Shown: positions 17,099-31,025, counted from the stretch's first letter. The stretch: DNA of 64,000 bases from Vagococcus fessus (GCF_003987565.1 NZ_NGJY01000001.1:744001-808000); one strand, 5' to 3'. Numbers and translations are program-made. Notes: generated from the sequence alone by a model not told the origin.

Positions 17099-20000
17099 TT
17101 ACAACATATCAAACAATGACAATTGGTTCTCATCAGGTAATCCTTCTAAAACACCGTTATCTGTCATGTATTCAATTAAGGTTTTCGATACTTTACCACG
17201 AGTCGCTAAATCCTCTTTAGATAAGAATTCTTGTTCTTCTCTTGCTACCATTATCTGTTTCGCCACGTTATTCCCCAAACCAGGAACAGCTCTAAATGGC
17301 GCTATTAATGAATTGCCTTCGATTACAAAATTCTCTGCATCTGATTTATACAAATCAATCATTTGGAACGTGTACCCACGCTCTAACATTTCATTACATA
17401 ATTCCAATACGGTAAGTAAATTTTTCTCTTTAGTAGACGCTTCTCGGCCTTTATCTTTGATTTCTTTCATTTGAGCTTTGACTGCCTCTTTCCCTTTGGA
17501 CATCGCCACTAAATCGAAATCATCTGCACGTACTGAGAAATACGCTGCGTAATAAAGAATTGGATAGTAAACTTTGAAATAAGCGACACGTAATGCCATT
17601 AAAACATAGGCTGCCGCATGGGCTTTCGGGAACATGTACTTGATTTTCAAACATGATTCAATATACCATTCCGCAATCCCAACATCTCGCATTTCTTTTT
17701 GCCAATCATCAGGAATACCTTTCCCTTTACGCACACTCTCCATAATCTTAAAGGCAAGGCCATCTTCTAAGCCATTATGAATCAAATAAACCATGATATC
17801 ATCACGACAGCCGATTACTTCTGCTAATGTCGTTTGACCTTTACTAATTAATTCTTCAGCATTACCAAGCCATACGTCAGTACCATGTGACAGTCCTGAA
17901 ATTTGTAGTAACTCAGCAAATGTTGTAGGGTGCGTTTGTTCTAACATTCCACGTACAAAATGTGTTCCAAATTCTGGAATACCTAAAGACCCTGTCTTAG
18001 AGTATATCTGATCTGGTTCTACACCAAGTACTTGTGGGCCTGAGAATATTTTCATTACTTCTGGATCATCTGTTGGGATTGTTTTAGGATCAATCCCTGA
18101 TAAATCTTGCAGCATTCTAATAACCGTCGGATCATCGTGACCTAAGATATCAAGTTTTAATACATTATCATGAATCGAATGGAAGTCAAAATGGGTTGTT
18201 TTCCACTCAGAATTTTGGTCATCTGCAGGGAATTGAATTGGTGAAAAATCATAAACATCCATATAATCAGGAATAACAATAATCCCCCCTGGATGCTGTC
18301 CAGTCGTTCTTTTAACACCAGTAGATCCTTTTGCCAAACGGTCGATTTCAGCATTTCTAAAGTTGAGGTTATTATCACGTTCATACCCCTTTACAAAACC
18401 ATAAGCCGTTTTATCAGCTACTGTACCGATTGTTCCTGCACGGTAAACATATTCCTCACCAAACAATACTTTTGTATAGTTATGCGCTTCTGCTTGATAA
18501 TCTCCCGAGAAGTTTAAATCAATATCGGGTACTTTATCCCCGTGGAAACCAAGGAAGGTCTCAAATGGAATATCATGTCCGTCTTTAAATAAACGAGCAC
18601 CACATTCAGGACAAGGTTTTTCTGGTAAATCAAATCCTGACCCAACCGAACCATCTTCAAAGAATTCAGTATATTGACAATCTGGACATCTATAATGAGG
18701 AGCTAAAGGATTGACCTCTGTGATCCCGGTCATCGTCGCAACAAAACTAGACCCAACCGAACCACGAGACCCTACTAAATAACCATCTTCTAAACTCTTA
18801 TGAACAAGTTTTTGAGAAATTAGATAGATAACCGAGAACCCATTCCCGATAATACTATCCAATTCTTTTTTCAATCGCTTCTCAACGATATCTGGTAGTG
18901 GGTCACCATATAGTTTTTTCGCTTCATTGTAACTCAAATCTGTAATTTCTTGTTCCGCTCCTTCAATCTTCGGCGTGTACAAGTCATCTTTAACTGGGGT
19001 GATTTCGTCAAACCAACTCGCTACTAATTGTGTATTCGTTACAACAACACGCTTGGCTTCTTCCTCACCCAAGAATGCAAACTCATCTAACATTTCATTC
19101 GTTGTTCTAAAGTGAACTTCAGGTAAACTATGACGGTTTAAAGGACTAGCTCCACCTAATGAATTCACAAGAATCTTACGATAAATACCATCTGTTTCAT
19201 TTAAGTAATGAACATTCCCTGTTGCCACAACCGGTTTCTCAAGTTCATCAGCAATCTTAATTAAGTTTGTTATAATCTCTTCTAAATCATGCTCATTTTT
19301 AACCAATTCTTGCTCAATAAGCGGAGCATAGACTGGCTTAGGCATAATTTCAATATAATCATAGAACTTAGCTCGTTTCTTGGCTTCTTCTACCCCTTTT
19401 TGCATCATCGCTTCAAAAATTTCACCACCACTACATGCCGAACCTACAACTAAGCCCTCACGTAATTTCGATAATTGCGAACGAGGAATACGAGGTGTTC
19501 TATAATAATAATCAATATTAGACATTGAAATTAGTTTAAATAGATTTTTAAGCCCTGCTTGAGTTGTCGCCATAATAGTCGCATGGAAAGGACGCGCACG
19601 TTTATAAGAGTCGCCTTCACCAATATGCTCATTTAACTCATCATGATATGTAATACCATGCTCTTCTTGTGCTTTTTTCAAGAATATCCAACACAAATGT
19701 CCTGTTGTTTCTGAATCATAAATCGCACGGTGATGTTGTTCCAAATTAACACCATATTTCTTAGCTAACGTATTTAAACGATGGCTTTTCCACTCGGGGT
19801 GTAAAAAACGGGATAATTCAAGGGTATCAATCACTGAATTAGGAGCTTCTTCTATATCGTATTTTTCATAACTGGTATTTAAGAAGCCCATATCAAAGCT
19901 AGCATTGTGGGCTACTAAAATATCATCGCCACAAAACTCTTTAAATAGTCTCAATACTTCCTCTTCTGATTTCGAACCGCGTACCATATCATCAGTAATA

Positions 20001-21436
20001 CCAGTTAAATTAATTGTTGTTTGAGAAAGAGGATGTCCTGGGTCAATAAACTCTTCAAATGTTTCAATAACATTTCCTTTATGCATCTTAACTGCGGCTA
20101 ACTCAATTATCGTATCATAAACGGCAGATAATCCTGTCGTCTCAACGTCAAATACAATATAAGTCGAGTCCGTTAAAGACAAATGACGAGGATTGTAGGC
20201 AATCGGTACACCATCATCTACTACATTAGCTTCAATACCATATAAAATTTTAACGCCATGTTTTTTCCCAGCTCCATGTGCATCTGGGAAACTTTGAGCA
20301 CCGTAATGGTCAGTTATTGCAACAGCAGGCATTCCCCATTTAGCAGCTTGAGCGACTAAGTCAGTAGCACCTGTTATCGCATCCATTGTACTCATGTTAG
20401 TATGCATGTGTAATTCAACACGTTTGCTATCAGCTGGAGCGGTATCTACACGACCTTTTTTATGAACTTCCATCATATCTCTAGCATTCAAAACTAAATC
20501 TCTCGCATAGGTATCTTCTTGAATACCACCACGAACTTTTAGCCACATTCCTTTTTTGATAGCTGCAAATATAGCTTCATCTTTTTCACCATTTGAGAAT
20601 TTCTTCACTGAGAATGATGAGGTATAATCAGTAATTTTAACTGTTAAGATTTGACGTCCTGAACGTAAATCACGCACCTCAACATCAAAGACATAACCTT
20701 CAATAACAACACTGCGTTCCTCTTCTGTTATATCGGCCATTGACATAATCATTTCACTAGGATTAATAGGTTTACCCATTTGAATTGGACCGTCAAGTGC
20801 TGCCGGTTCACTCTTTTTCTTTTGTTTCATTTGTTCATTTTTTTCCATGGCAGCTGCAGCTTCAGCCATCATGCGTTCCTGTTGCTCTTGCTGACGTGCC
20901 ATAAAGGCTTCTTTATTGGCCTCTGCTTGAGCTAAATTAAGTTCAGGAATTATTTTTATTTTTGGAAAACCAAATGAAAGATACGCATCCTCTACAGCAG
21001 GTAAATATTGCTGTTTCAAATAATCAATAACACCTTCATTTTCCACTAATAAAACAACTTTACCTTCTTTATAAAGAGGGACTTGTCCTCTTAACGCACT
21101 ATCAACCACTGAGCGATTACAATTTGATGCCTCGATACTTAAATCCCAATAGTTTTGAATTTCTTCTTCAGTAACGGTGGTTTGATCACTGGCAATCGTC
21201 ATTCTAACTTTCGCAATATCTTTAAACGCCATTTCAAGTCGTTGAGTCATTAAACGGTATAAATTGGCTGGTAAAATCGTGTCAAATTTTAAATAAAAAT
21301 CCCAACATCGACTGACTTTATGAACCACTACTTTTTCAACTTTTCCATTTAAGAGGACTGGCTGATTTCGGAATGTATCTTCTAAACCCATTTGGTCTAA
21401 AAGTTTTTCAAATAATTCTGTTGGATTTAATGACAT
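17099..21436 (-). CDS. polC: DNA polymerase III alpha subunit, Gram-positive PolC type
   Basis: 1445 residues, the full PolC length. In order: N-terminal domains, OB fold, PHP domain with [10 protein letters not shown] (about 337), an inserted DEDD proofreading exonuclease with FDVETTG (about 427), a zinc-binding CPDC...CPECG segment (about 915-945) and the polymerase core with PDIDLNFSG. PolC is the main replicative polymerase of low-GC Gram-positives. It lies 87 bp behind proS. Confidence 0.97.
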   Translation of the reverse strand: MSLNPTELFEKLLDQMGLEDTFRNQPVLLNGKVEKVVVHKVSRCWDFYLKFDTILPANLYRLMTQRLEMAFKDIAKVRMTIASDQTTVTEEEIQNYWDLSIEASNCNRSVVDSALRGQVPLYKEGKVVLLVENEGVIDYLKQQYLPAVEDAYLSFGFPKIKIIPELNLAQAEANKEAFMARQQEQQERMMAEAAAAMEKNEQMKQKKKSEPAALDGPIQMGKPINPSEMIMSMADITEEERSVVIEGYVFDVEVRDLRSGRQILTVKITDYTSSFSVKKFSNGEKDEAIFAAIKKGMWLKVRGGIQEDTYARDLVLNARDMMEVHKKGRVDTAPADSKRVELHMHTNMSTMDAITGATDLVAQAAKWGMPAVAITDHYGAQSFPDAHGAGKKHGVKILYGIEANVVDDGVPIAYNPRHLSLTDSTYIVFDVETTGLSAVYDTIIELAAVKMHKGNVIETFEEFIDPGHPLSQTTINLTGITDDMVRGSKSEEEVLRLFKEFCGDDILVAHNASFDMGFLNTSYEKYDIEEAPNSVIDTLELSRFLHPEWKSHRLNTLAKKYGVNLEQHHRAIYDSETTGHLCWIFLKKAQEEHGITYHDELNEHIGEGDSYKRARPFHATIMATTQAGLKNLFKLISMSNIDYYYRTPRIPRSQLSKLREGLVVGSACSGGEIFEAMMQKGVEEAKKRAKFYDYIEIMPKPVYAPLIEQELVKNEHDLEEIITNLIKIADELEKPVVATGNVHYLNETDGIYRKILVNSLGGASPLNRHSLPEVHFRTTNEMLDEFAFLGEEEAKRVVVTNTQLVASWFDEITPVKDDLYTPKIEGAEQEITDLSYNEAKKLYGDPLPDIVEKRLKKELDSIIGNGFSVIYLISQKLVHKSLEDGYLVGSRGSVGSSFVATMTGITEVNPLAPHYRCPDCQYTEFFEDGSVGSGFDLPEKPCPECGARLFKDGHDIPFETFLGFHGDKVPDIDLNFSGDYQAEAHNYTKVLFGEEYVYRAGTIGTVADKTAYGFVKGYERDNNLNFRNAEIDRLAKGSTGVKRTTGQHPGGIIVIPDYMDVYDFSPIQFPADDQNSEWKTTHFDFHSIHDNVLKLDILGHDDPTVIRMLQDLSGIDPKTIPTDDPEVMKIFSGPQVLGVEPDQIYSKTGSLGIPEFGTHFVRGMLEQTHPTTFAELLQISGLSHGTDVWLGNAEELISKGQTTLAEVIGCRDDIMVYLIHNGLEDGLAFKIMESVRKGKGIPDDWQKEMRDVGIAEWYIESCLKIKYMFPKAHAAAYVLMALRVAYFKVYYPILYYAAYFSVRADDFDLVAMSKGKEAVKAQMKEIKDKGREASTKEKNLLTVLELCNEMLERGYTFQMIDLYKSDAENFVIEGNSLIAPFRAVPGLGNNVAKQIMVAREEQEFLSKEDLATRGKVSKTLIEYMTDNGVLEGLPDENQLSLFDML

Positions 21437-21523
21437 ATAGACTCCTCCTTTTCTTCAGTCAAAAGAAAGAGACAGCCAAGCTTTAACAACGCTGACCGCC
21501 TCACTTCTTCGTTTATCGAAAGA

Positions 21524-23254
<1,731 letters not shown>

Positions 23255-23270
23255 TTAAGCTTCTATTTAG

Positions 23271-24560
23271 TTATCTAAAAAAGAAGCGCATGATATCGTT
23301 CCATGTTACTAAAATCATTAAAATCATCATGAAAGCAAAACCAACTAATGTGATCTTCCCCTCGCTTTCAGGACTCAATGGTTTTCTTCTAATCGCTTCA
23401 TATAAATTAAGCAATAGCTTTCCACCGTCTAATGCCGGAATAGGTAATAAATTCATAATACCCAAGTTGACACTCAGCATACCCATGAAGTTTAAAATCA
23501 TTATCATTCCTTCATTGGCAACTTGCGACGATACTTGGAAAATCATAACAGGTCCTCCAAGTTTATTTAAGCTGAATCCCATAATCAAATCTTTAAGTGC
23601 TACAAAAATGACAGTGGCACTGATAAGCGTTTGTTTAGCAGCTGATTTTAACTTCTCAATAAAAGTTAGCTTAGTAAAAGTAGTCCCTGAAGTAATACCT
23701 ATCATAACTCGTTTCGTACCATCTTCAAGCTCTTTAGCCTTAGGTTTAAGAGTGACCTCTTTTTCCTTGCCGTCACGATCTAATATAACCGTTACTTCTT
23801 CATTTTTGTGTGCTGTTAATTCAGTACCAATCGCATCAAAATCAGAAATGGTTTTTCCACCAATTTCAATAATTTTATCTCCAGGTTCTATACCTGCTTT
23901 TTCAGCAATGCCACCCTTTTCAACGCCACCGATTACACTACTCATATCAGGTTGCTTAACTCCACCTTGCATAAATAATACAATCGTAAAAACAACAAAC
24001 GTTAGAATAAAATTGAATAATGGTCCGGCAAAGTTTGTTAGTGCACGCTGCCACAATTTAGCTGACTGAAACTGCACGTCTGTCGGTGCTATTCTAACTT
24101 CTGTACCATCCTCTTCAATAATCGTTGCATCATGATTGACCGTGTAACGTGTTTCTTGCTCAATATCCCCATACAAATAGCCAGTTACGTATAACTCATT
24201 TTCTAAGTCGTAACGAATCACTTCCATTGGTACACTGTTGGTTAATTGAACTTTCGTACTTGTGTTAAGTCGCGTCACCACATTATCTTTATCCAATTCT
24301 ACTGAAATAGGTTGTCCTGGTCTTATTTCAACCTCTTCTTCACCCAAACCAGCCATTCTAACATAACCGCCCATTGGAATCATACGCACTGTATACGTAG
24401 TCCCATCTTTACCTTGATGTGAGAATAACTTTGGACCCATACCTACAGAAAATTCGCGAACTAAAATTCCTGAACGTTTTGCAAATATAAAGTGACCTAA
24501 CTCATGTATTATAACGATAACACAGAATACAAATAAGAAGGTCAGTATTGTTTTAATCAC
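23271..24560 (-). CDS. rseP: Site-2 intramembrane metalloprotease RseP/Eep
   Basis: 429 residues, a membrane protease. The zinc motif is HELGHF in the first membrane segment (about residues 19-24), a PDZ domain follows (about 205-275), and NLLPIPALDGG lies in a C-terminal membrane segment. Homologues (Eep in enterococci) cleave anti-sigma factors and pheromone or signal-peptide remnants within the membrane. An insertion of about 90 residues between the first membrane segment and the PDZ domain is longer than in E. coli. Confidence 0.94.
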   Translation of the reverse strand: MIKTILTFLFVFCVIVIIHELGHFIFAKRSGILVREFSVGMGPKLFSHQGKDGTTYTVRMIPMGGYVRMAGLGEEEVEIRPGQPISVELDKDNVVTRLNTSTKVQLTNSVPMEVIRYDLENELYVTGYLYGDIEQETRYTVNHDATIIEEDGTEVRIAPTDVQFQSAKLWQRALTNFAGPLFNFILTFVVFTIVLFMQGGVKQPDMSSVIGGVEKGGIAEKAGIEPGDKIIEIGGKTISDFDAIGTELTAHKNEEVTVILDRDGKEKEVTLKPKAKELEDGTKRVMIGITSGTTFTKLTFIEKLKSAAKQTLISATVIFVALKDLIMGFSLNKLGGPVMIFQVSSQVANEGMIMILNFMGMLSVNLGIMNLLPIPALDGGKLLLNLYEAIRRKPLSPESEGKITLVGFAFMMILMILVTWNDIMRFFFR

Positions 24561-24724
24561 TATCTATCACACTCCCCACTTTCTTAGGATGACTTCATGT
24601 GTTTCCACATTTATTTAATTTTAAAGATACCACTTACATAATAGTGTACCTCCCATCATTTTAACATAAATTACTAGAACCGCCAAAATTCTTTTATTTA
24701 AGAGCATAAATAGTTTTTACAACT

Positions 24725-24764
24725 AAAAAAGGTCAACTCGCTAGAATGCAAGTTGAACCTTTTT
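24725..24764 (-). terminator. Terminator after cdsA
   Basis: Imperfect stem AAAGGTCAACTCGC with GCAAGTTGAACCTTT, flanked by A and T runs, right after the cdsA stop. The rest of the 205-bp gap to rseP shows no feature I can name with confidence. Confidence 0.75.
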
Positions 24765-24765
24765 A

Positions 24766-25572
24766 TTAAAATAATCCTAATATATGCATAACCGGGAATA
24801 CAAATAACATACTATCAAATCGATCTAAAATACCACCGTGACCTGGTAAAATTTTTCCAGAGTCTTTAACACCAAAATGACGTTTATAGGCTGATTCTAC
24901 AAGGTCACCGAACTGCCCAACCATTGAGAAAATAATAGTAAAAATAATCATTGTTACTAAATTAAAACCAAAATACTCTTGTGCTGGATAAAAATTCAAG
25001 TAAATTAAAGCAAAAACAACTGCACTTAAAATGCCACCGGCAGAACCTTCTAATGTTTTATTAGGAGAAACGTTTGGCGCTAATTTATTCTTACCAAATG
25101 CTCTACCAAACATATACGCCCCAATATCCGTTGTCCAAACTACCATTAAACCAAACATTAAAATAACAAGACTTGGACCTTCACCACGTGCTAGTAAGAA
25201 ATATTTAAAGCCCATGCCGACATATAATGTGACTAAAGCTGGAAATGCGGCTTGCTCAATTGAATACGTATTTTTTGAAAAAACTGTTAACGCTAAAAAT
25301 CCCATAATTAAAATATAAAAAATGCTCAGTACATCTGTACCTTCTGGAATAAATCCTAAATACTTATGAATTGGAAATACTAAAGCTATTGTTGCTAAAC
25401 TAGCTAGAACCCCTTCGATACTTTTGAATTCGATACCTTTCATTCTAAATAACTCATACACTCCAATAACAGCTAATACAGTTGCTGTTATTTCAATTGC
25501 CCATCCTCCAAAAATAATAACTGGAATGAATAAAATCAGAGCAATAATTGCTGTAATAACACGTTGCTTCAT
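24766..25572 (-). CDS. cdsA: Phosphatidate cytidylyltransferase
   Basis: 268 residues with about eight membrane segments. The C-terminal family signature SAYKRHFGVKDSGKILPGHG continuing into GILDRFDS is complete. It makes CDP-diacylglycerol from phosphatidic acid and CTP for phospholipid synthesis. It follows uppS by 41 bp, the usual order. Confidence 0.96.
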   Translation of the reverse strand: MKQRVITAIIALILFIPVIIFGGWAIEITATVLAVIGVYELFRMKGIEFKSIEGVLASLATIALVFPIHKYLGFIPEGTDVLSIFYILIMGFLALTVFSKNTYSIEQAAFPALVTLYVGMGFKYFLLARGEGPSLVILMFGLMVVWTTDIGAYMFGRAFGKNKLAPNVSPNKTLEGSAGGILSAVVFALIYLNFYPAQEYFGFNLVTMIIFTIIFSMVGQFGDLVESAYKRHFGVKDSGKILPGHGGILDRFDSMLFVFPVMHILGLF

Positions 25573-25613
25573 TTGACTGTAACTTCCTCTCTACTACTTC
25601 TTTTAATTTCTAT

Positions 25614-26402
25614 CTATTTGGATTCGTCTAATCCACCAAAACGACGATTTCTTTTTTGATACGAAGCCAATGCTTCTTCAAAATGATCGCTATCAAAATC
25701 AGGCCAATAAGCATCTGTAAAGAATAACTCACTATACGCAATTTGCCATAACAGGAAGTTACTTATGCGCTCTTCACCACTTGTTCGGATTAATAAATCC
25801 GGGTCTTGTAAATCTGTACCCAAATCTGCCGTCATCATATAACCTGATAACATTTCTTCTGTTATTTCTCCATCGATTACACCGGATTTTACATCCTGAA
25901 CAGCTTTATTTACCGCCGTTAAAATTTCAGCTCGACTTCCATAATTAAGCGCAAAATTTAAAACCATACCTGTATTTTCTTTTGTCTGTTCCTTTGCGTC
26001 TTGAATAGCTTTTTGCGTATGCTCCGGTAAATACTCGGTATACCCCATGACTTCTACTCTTACATTTTCCTCAACTAACTCTGGAACAAATGTATCAAAG
26101 AAATCCACTGGCAACTGCATTAAAAAATCCACTTCTTCAGTGGGTCTCTTCCAATTTTCAGTTGAAAAAGCATACAGTGTTAATACTTTAACTCCCAATC
26201 GGCTTGCTTGTTTCGTTATTTTTTTGACATTATTCATACCTTCTTTATGTCCTGCTACACGAGGTAAACGTCTATTTTGAGCCCATCTGCCATTACCATC
26301 CATAATTACAGCTATATGTTGTGGAATTGGTCCGTTCGTATCAAACGACCATTCTTTTGTTCCTTGTTGATATTTCTCTTTTTGTGGAAATAAACGAAAC
26401 AT
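25614..26402 (-). CDS. uppS: Isoprenyl transferase (undecaprenyl diphosphate synthase)
   Basis: 262 residues from the ATG at 26402, which follows GGGAGG; an upstream in-frame ATG lacks a ribosome site. IAVIMDGNGRWAQNR holds the catalytic aspartate, and LIRTSGEERISNFLLWQ and FTDAYWPDF are the diphosphate-binding blocks. It makes C55 isoprenyl diphosphate, the carrier for cell-wall precursors. Confidence 0.96.
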   Translation of the reverse strand: MFRLFPQKEKYQQGTKEWSFDTNGPIPQHIAVIMDGNGRWAQNRRLPRVAGHKEGMNNVKKITKQASRLGVKVLTLYAFSTENWKRPTEEVDFLMQLPVDFFDTFVPELVEENVRVEVMGYTEYLPEHTQKAIQDAKEQTKENTGMVLNFALNYGSRAEILTAVNKAVQDVKSGVIDGEITEEMLSGYMMTADLGTDLQDPDLLIRTSGEERISNFLLWQIAYSELFFTDAYWPDFDSDHFEEALASYQKRNRRFGGLDESK

Positions 26403-26536
26403 TGTCTGCCTCCCTTTAAACATTTCTTTCTATGGTTTATTGTAGCAAAAACTACTTAAAAAGTCCTATTAATTGGAGTTATTTTTACATATAAATGACA
26501 TATTAACTGTTTTTTAAGCTTTATAAAGTAAAAATA

Positions 26537-26566
26537 AAAAAAGAGCCGCTCACACGGCTCTTTTGA
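26537..26566 (-). terminator. Terminator after frr
   Basis: Perfect stem AAAAGAGCCG with CGGCTCTTTT, loop of 6 nt, flanked by A and T runs. Confidence 0.9.
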
Positions 26567-27124
26567 TTATACGTCTAATAATTCTTTTTCTTTTTCAGAT
26601 GTAATGTCATCAATAGATTTTGTACTGTTATCTGTTAAAGTTTGAACTTCTTTTTCAAATACACGTAACTCATCTTCAGAAATTTCTTTAGCTTTTTCTT
26701 TTTTCTTAAGGTCGTCAATTGCATCACGACGAATGTTACGAACAGCTACTTTAGCTGATTCAGCATATTTCCCAACTTCTTTAGCTAAGTCTTTACGACG
26801 CTCTTCAGTTAATTGAGGAATAACTAAACGAATAACATTACCATCATTAGCTGGACTAATTCCAATATCAGATGCCATAATAGCTTTTTCAATATTTTCT
26901 AAAGCTGTTTTGTCAAACGGTGTAATCATTAATACGCGAGCTTCTGGTACATTAATTGATGCAATAGCGTTTAACGGAGTTGGAGCACCATAATAATCTA
27001 CTTGAATACGATCTAAAAGACTAGCGTTAGCGCGTCCTGCACGTATTTGACCTAATTCACGACGTAAGCTGTCTTCCGCTTTAGTCATTCTCTCTTTAGC
27101 TGATGCTAAAATTTCTTTTGCCAT
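26567..27124 (-). CDS. frr: Ribosome recycling factor
   Basis: 185 residues, exact family length. [21 protein letters not shown] and a C-terminal coiled coil are typical. With EF-G it splits post-termination ribosomes. It begins 1 bp after the pyrH stop, so they are cotranscribed. Confidence 0.97.
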   Translation of the reverse strand: MAKEILASAKERMTKAEDSLRRELGQIRAGRANASLLDRIQVDYYGAPTPLNAIASINVPEARVLMITPFDKTALENIEKAIMASDIGISPANDGNVIRLVIPQLTEERRKDLAKEVGKYAESAKVAVRNIRRDAIDDLKKKEKAKEISEDELRVFEKEVQTLTDNSTKSIDDITSEKEKELLDV

Positions 27125-27125
27125 T

Positions 27126-27848
27126 TTATTTCCCCCTTACGGTTGTTCCGATGTTTTCACCTAAACAAACTCGTTTAATATTGCCAGGCTCATTTAAGTT
27201 GAAGACAACAAGTGGAATATCATTGTCCATACTTAGTGAACTTGCTGTTGAATCCATAACTTGTAACCCTTTTGAGATAACATCTAAATGAGTTAATTCT
27301 TCAAATTTAGTTGCTTCTGAATCCACTTTAGGATCAGCTGAGTAGACACCATCAACATTATTTTTAGCCATCAAAATAACATCAGCTTCGATTTCAGCTG
27401 CTCTTAGAGCTGCTGTTGTGTCTGTTGAGAAGTAAGGGTTACCTGTACCCGCTGCGAAGATAACAACACGGCCTTTTTCAAGGTGACGTACTGCACGACG
27501 ACGAATATAAGGTTCAGCAATTTGACGCATTTCGATTGATGATTGAACACGAGTGCCAACCCCAATATTTTCTAACGTATCTTGTAAAGCTAGAGCATTC
27601 ATAACTGTCGCAAGCATTCCCATATAGTCAGCTTGTGCACGTTCCATACCCATTTCTTCACCGATAGTTCCACGCCAAATGTTTCCTCCACCAACAACAA
27701 TAGCGATTTCTACACCTAAATCATGAACTTCTTTAATTTCTTTCACAATTTCTTCAATAACTGGCGGTTTAATACCGAAGCCAGCCTCTCCAGCAAGAGC
27801 TTCTCCACTCACTTTTAAAATAATGCGTTTATATTTAGGTTGTTCCAT
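27126..27848 (-). CDS. pyrH: UMP kinase
   Basis: 240 residues from the ATG that follows [27 protein letters not shown] and [15 protein letters not shown] are hallmarks of the hexameric bacterial UMP kinase. It phosphorylates UMP to UDP. Confidence 0.97.
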   Translation of the reverse strand: MEQPKYKRIILKVSGEALAGEAGFGIKPPVIEEIVKEIKEVHDLGVEIAIVVGGGNIWRGTIGEEMGMERAQADYMGMLATVMNALALQDTLENIGVGTRVQSSIEMRQIAEPYIRRRAVRHLEKGRVVIFAAGTGNPYFSTDTTAALRAAEIEADVILMAKNNVDGVYSADPKVDSEATKFEELTHLDVISKGLQVMDSTASSLSMDNDIPLVVFNLNEPGNIKRVCLGENIGTTVRGK

Positions 27849-27930
27849 CTCTATTCCCTCCATTTATGATCCTATAGTCATTTTAACACAGCTATTAAGT
27901 GCTATCAGTCTAAAAAGTCTGATTTTGCCT

Positions 27931-27968
27931 AAAAAAAGGGAGCGCAATTAACACGTAATTGCGTTCCC
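27931..27968 (-). terminator. Terminator after tsf
   Basis: Stem GGGA-CGCAATTA with TAATTGCG-TCCC (one mismatch), loop of 5 nt, followed on the minus strand by seven T. It separates tsf from pyrH. Confidence 0.88.
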
Positions 27969-27997
27969 AACCCTCTCAAAAAGTTGAGACAGTTTGA

Positions 27998-28873
27998 TTA
28001 TTTCATTTGGTTAGCTACTTCTTCCGCAAAGTTTTCTTCACGTTTTTCCATACCTTCGCCTACTTCAAAACGAATGAATGATTTAACTGTAGCATCTTTA
28101 GTTGCAGCAAATTTAGCAACTGTTAAGTCTGGATCTTTAACAAATGGTTGGTCTACTAAACAGATTTCTGCTAAGAATTTTTGCATACGTCCAACAACCA
28201 TTTTCTCAACAATGTTAGCTGGTTTGCCTTCATTTAAAGCTTGTTCAGTAAGAACTGTTTTTTCATGTTCTAATTCTTCTGCAGATACTTGATCTTTAGA
28301 AACATAACGAGGGTTGATAGCTGCAACGTGCATAGCGATATCTTTCGCCATAGCTTCGTCAGTAGTACCGTCGATTGTTGTAAGAACAGCAATACGTCCA
28401 CCCATGTGTAAGTAAGCACCGAATGCTTGGTTATCAGTTTTTTCAACTAATTCGAAACGACGGAAGCTAATTTTTTCACCGATAACAGTAGTAGCTTCTA
28501 AACATTCTTTTTCGATAGTTCCGTTTTCAGTTGTGATAGCTAAAGCTTCTTCCATGTTTGCTGGTTTGTTTTCAGCAACTAATTTAGCGATTTTAGCAAC
28601 TAAATCAACGAACATATCATTTTTAGATACGAAGTCAGTTTCTGAGTTAACTTCAACGATAGCAGCAGTATTTCCTGCAACGTGTACGTTAGCTAAACCT
28701 TCAGCAGCGATTCTGTCGCCTTTGTTAGCAGCTTTTGCTAATCCTTTTTCTCTTAAAAAGTCAACGGCTTTATCCATATCTCCATCAACTTCAACTAATG
28801 CTTTTTTAGCGTCCATCATACCAACGCCTGTAGCGTCGCGTAATTCTTTAACCATAGCAGCTGTAATTTTCAT
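27998..28873 (-). CDS. tsf: Elongation factor Ts
   Basis: 291 residues. The N-terminal [19 protein letters not shown] and the central TDFV motif bind EF-Tu and promote GDP release. It lies downstream of rpsB, from which it is separated by 144 bp containing a long hairpin. Confidence 0.97.
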   Translation of the reverse strand: MKITAAMVKELRDATGVGMMDAKKALVEVDGDMDKAVDFLREKGLAKAANKGDRIAAEGLANVHVAGNTAAIVEVNSETDFVSKNDMFVDLVAKIAKLVAENKPANMEEALAITTENGTIEKECLEATTVIGEKISFRRFELVEKTDNQAFGAYLHMGGRIAVLTTIDGTTDEAMAKDIAMHVAAINPRYVSKDQVSAEELEHEKTVLTEQALNEGKPANIVEKMVVGRMQKFLAEICLVDQPFVKDPDLTVAKFAATKDATVKSFIRFEVGEGMEKREENFAEEVANQMK

Positions 28874-28920
28874 AATATTATTTCCTCCTAATTATAGATG
28901 TGTCTAGTTATATTTGTTTA

Positions 28921-28994
28921 AAAAAACTGCCTCAAAGGAAGTCTAGGCTACTTATTTTCGCCAACCGATCAATAGCCTTTGAGACAGTCTCAAG
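28921..28994 (-). terminator. Long nested hairpin between rpsB and tsf
   Basis: On the minus strand ACTGTCTCAAAGG pairs with CCTTTGAGGCAGT (one mismatch) around a loop of about 45 nt that contains a second AGGCTA/TAGCCT stem, then seven T follow. This could be a partial terminator tuning tsf relative to rpsB. Confidence 0.7.
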
Positions 28995-29017
28995 TTTAAA
29001 GATTATTAAAAAGCTTA

Positions 29018-29797
29018 TTAAGCGTTGTCGCCTTCAACAACTTCAACGATTTCTTCGATTGAAGTAGTATCTTCAGCTTTATCTGCTGCGAAAGTTTCTT
29101 CAACAACTTGATCTTCACCTTGGTTTCCTTCGATGAAAGCATCAGCCATTTTTCCAGCAATTAATTTAACTGCACGAATTGCATCGTCATTTGATGGGAT
29201 AACAACATCGATCTCATCTGGATCACAGTTAGTATCAACCATAGCAACGATTGGAATGTTTAATTTTTGAGCTTCTTGAACTGCAATACGCTCTTTACGA
29301 GGATCAACGATGAACATAACATCTGGAATTCTTGGCATATCAGCGATACCACCTAAGAATTTTTCAAGACGTTCGCGTTGTTTGTTTAAACCAGCAACTT
29401 CTTTTTTAGGAAGTAAGTCGAATACGCCATCTTCTTCCATTTTGTTGATTTCTTTTAAGCGAGCGATACGTTTTTGGATAGTATCCCAGTTAGTTAAAGT
29501 TCCACCTAACCAACGGTGGTTTACATAGTATTGACCAGCGCGAGTAGCTTCTTCTTTAACAGCTTCTTGAGCTTGTTTTTTAGTTCCTACGAATAAAGCA
29601 ACGCCGCCATCTTCAGCGACTTTCTTCATGTAGTTGTAAGCATCATCAGCAAGACGTACAGTTTTTTGTAAGTCGATGATGTAGATACCATTTCTTTCTG
29701 TGAAGATATATTTCTTCATTTTCGGGTTCCAGCGACGAGTTTGGTGTCCAAAGTGAACGCCGGCTTCTAACAATTGTTTCATTGAGATTACTGCCAT
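29018..29797 (-). CDS. rpsB: 30S ribosomal protein S2
   Basis: 259 residues from [19 protein letters not shown], the start preceded by [29 protein letters not shown]-like and VDTNCDP blocks are diagnostic. The C-terminus has an acidic extension of about 30 residues. Confidence 0.97.
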   Translation of the reverse strand: MAVISMKQLLEAGVHFGHQTRRWNPKMKKYIFTERNGIYIIDLQKTVRLADDAYNYMKKVAEDGGVALFVGTKKQAQEAVKEEATRAGQYYVNHRWLGGTLTNWDTIQKRIARLKEINKMEEDGVFDLLPKKEVAGLNKQRERLEKFLGGIADMPRIPDVMFIVDPRKERIAVQEAQKLNIPIVAMVDTNCDPDEIDVVIPSNDDAIRAVKLIAGKMADAFIEGNQGEDQVVEETFAADKAEDTTSIEEIVEVVEGDNA

Positions 29798-29804
29798 TTT
29801 TGTT

Positions 29805-29920
29805 TCCTCCATTTGGTTTTTAGATTTCCTCTCTTAAGTTCAACTGGTCAAGAACTTGCAAGCAAGCACCGCTTCACCGATCCCTTAAGATGTGGTTTTA
29901 GTATCGATATTTTCAATACC
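29805..29920 (-). promoter_or_regulatory. Structured rpsB leader
   Basis: About 115 nt of transcribed leader. TCTTAAG and CTTAAGA pair across a domain with an internal CTTG/CAAG hairpin and GGT/ACC pairing, just before the ribosome site. It may be an S2 autoregulatory site; I do not recognise it as a named RNA family. Confidence 0.4.
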
Positions 29921-29926
29921 TATGAT

Positions 29927-29955
29927 ATTATATAACGTATTTATAAAAAAAACAA
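29927..29955 (-). promoter_or_regulatory. Sigma-A promoter of rpsB
   Basis: TTGTTT (29950-29955), 17 bp, TATAAT (29927-29932) on the minus strand. The -35 lies inside the tsaD terminator hairpin. Confidence 0.7.
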
Positions 29956-29988
29956 GCTAAACTTATGATTATCTAAGTCTAACTTGTT
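29945..29988 (-). terminator. Terminator after tsaD
   Basis: On the minus strand AACAAGTTAGACTT pairs with AAGTTTAGCTTGTT using two G-U pairs, followed by eight T. Confidence 0.8.
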
Positions 29989-29992
29989 CCTT

Positions 29993-31006
29993 CTATAAAC
30001 TTAAACCTGGATTTCCGTTTAAATCCCAACCTGCTAAGTTATTTTTTTTGTATTCTACAAGTGCTGCTGCCCCAATCATCCCTGCATTATCTCCACATAA
30101 ATTAAGCGGTGGGATAATTAATTCAACATCAGGGAAGCTTTTCGCAAAAGCATCTGTCAAACCTTGGCGTAGACCTTTATTCGCTGCGACACCACCGGCA
30201 ACAACTAATTGTTTAACAGGGTATTCCGTACAAGCGTCTAATGTTTTCTTTTTTAAGACCTCTACAACACTAGCTTGGAAACTTGCTGCTAAATCCAACC
30301 TATCTAATATTTCATTCTTTTGTTCTGCATTATGAACAGTATTAATAAAGGCACTCTTTAGACCACTAAAACTAAAGTCTAAATTATCTTCTTTTATCAT
30401 AGCTCTCGGGAAATTAAACGTGTCGTTCCCTTGGTGGGCTAACTCATCAATTTCTTTACCTGAGGGGTAATCCAATCCTAGTACACGCCCTACTTTATCG
30501 TAAGCCTCTCCTGCTGCATCATCTCTGGTTTCACCAATAATTTTATACTCGCCATGTTCTGGCATATAAACGAGTTCAGTATGTCCTCCACTAACTAATA
30601 ATGCCATCAACGGAAATTCTAATGGCTTCACATAGCTCGCTGCATAAATATGCCCCGCCATATGGTTAACTGGAATTAACGGTAAATCATTGGCCCACGC
30701 AAAAGCTTTAGCTGCGCTAATTCCAATTAAAAGCGCACCGACAAGTCCGGGACCTTCTGTTACAGCTACCGCTTCTAAATCAGCTACTGTTACTGACGCT
30801 GCCGTCATCGCTTCTTCCATACAACTTATAATTTGTTCAACATGATGGCGACTTGCAACTTCAGGTACAACCCCACCAAAACGTTTATGGCTTAATATTT
30901 GTGACGCTACAACATTGGATACTAAGTCATTTTCTAACGAAACAACAGCTACACTGGTTTCATCACAACTACTTTCAATTGCTAATATATATTTTTTTTC
31001 TTCCAC
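29993..31006 (-). CDS. tsaD: tRNA threonylcarbamoyltransferase subunit TsaD
   Basis: 337 residues. Metal-binding ASRHHVEQI, then [23 protein letters not shown] and [10 protein letters not shown] identify the Kae1/TsaD family. With TsaB and TsaE it transfers threonylcarbamoyl to A37 of tRNAs. It follows the two acetyltransferases and tsaB in the same direction. Confidence 0.96.
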   Translation of the reverse strand: MEEKKYILAIESSCDETSVAVVSLENDLVSNVVASQILSHKRFGGVVPEVASRHHVEQIISCMEEAMTAASVTVADLEAVAVTEGPGLVGALLIGISAAKAFAWANDLPLIPVNHMAGHIYAASYVKPLEFPLMALLVSGGHTELVYMPEHGEYKIIGETRDDAAGEAYDKVGRVLGLDYPSGKEIDELAHQGNDTFNFPRAMIKEDNLDFSFSGLKSAFINTVHNAEQKNEILDRLDLAASFQASVVEVLKKKTLDACTEYPVKQLVVAGGVAANKGLRQGLTDAFAKSFPDVELIIPPLNLCGDNAGMIGAAALVEYKKNNLAGWDLNGNPGLSL

Positions 31007-31025
31007 AGTAGCATCCCTTTCAACT

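Noticed and set aside
21437-21523. Possible terminator between proS and polC
   Set aside because: Only weak, broken pairing and no T-run; proS and polC may be read together.
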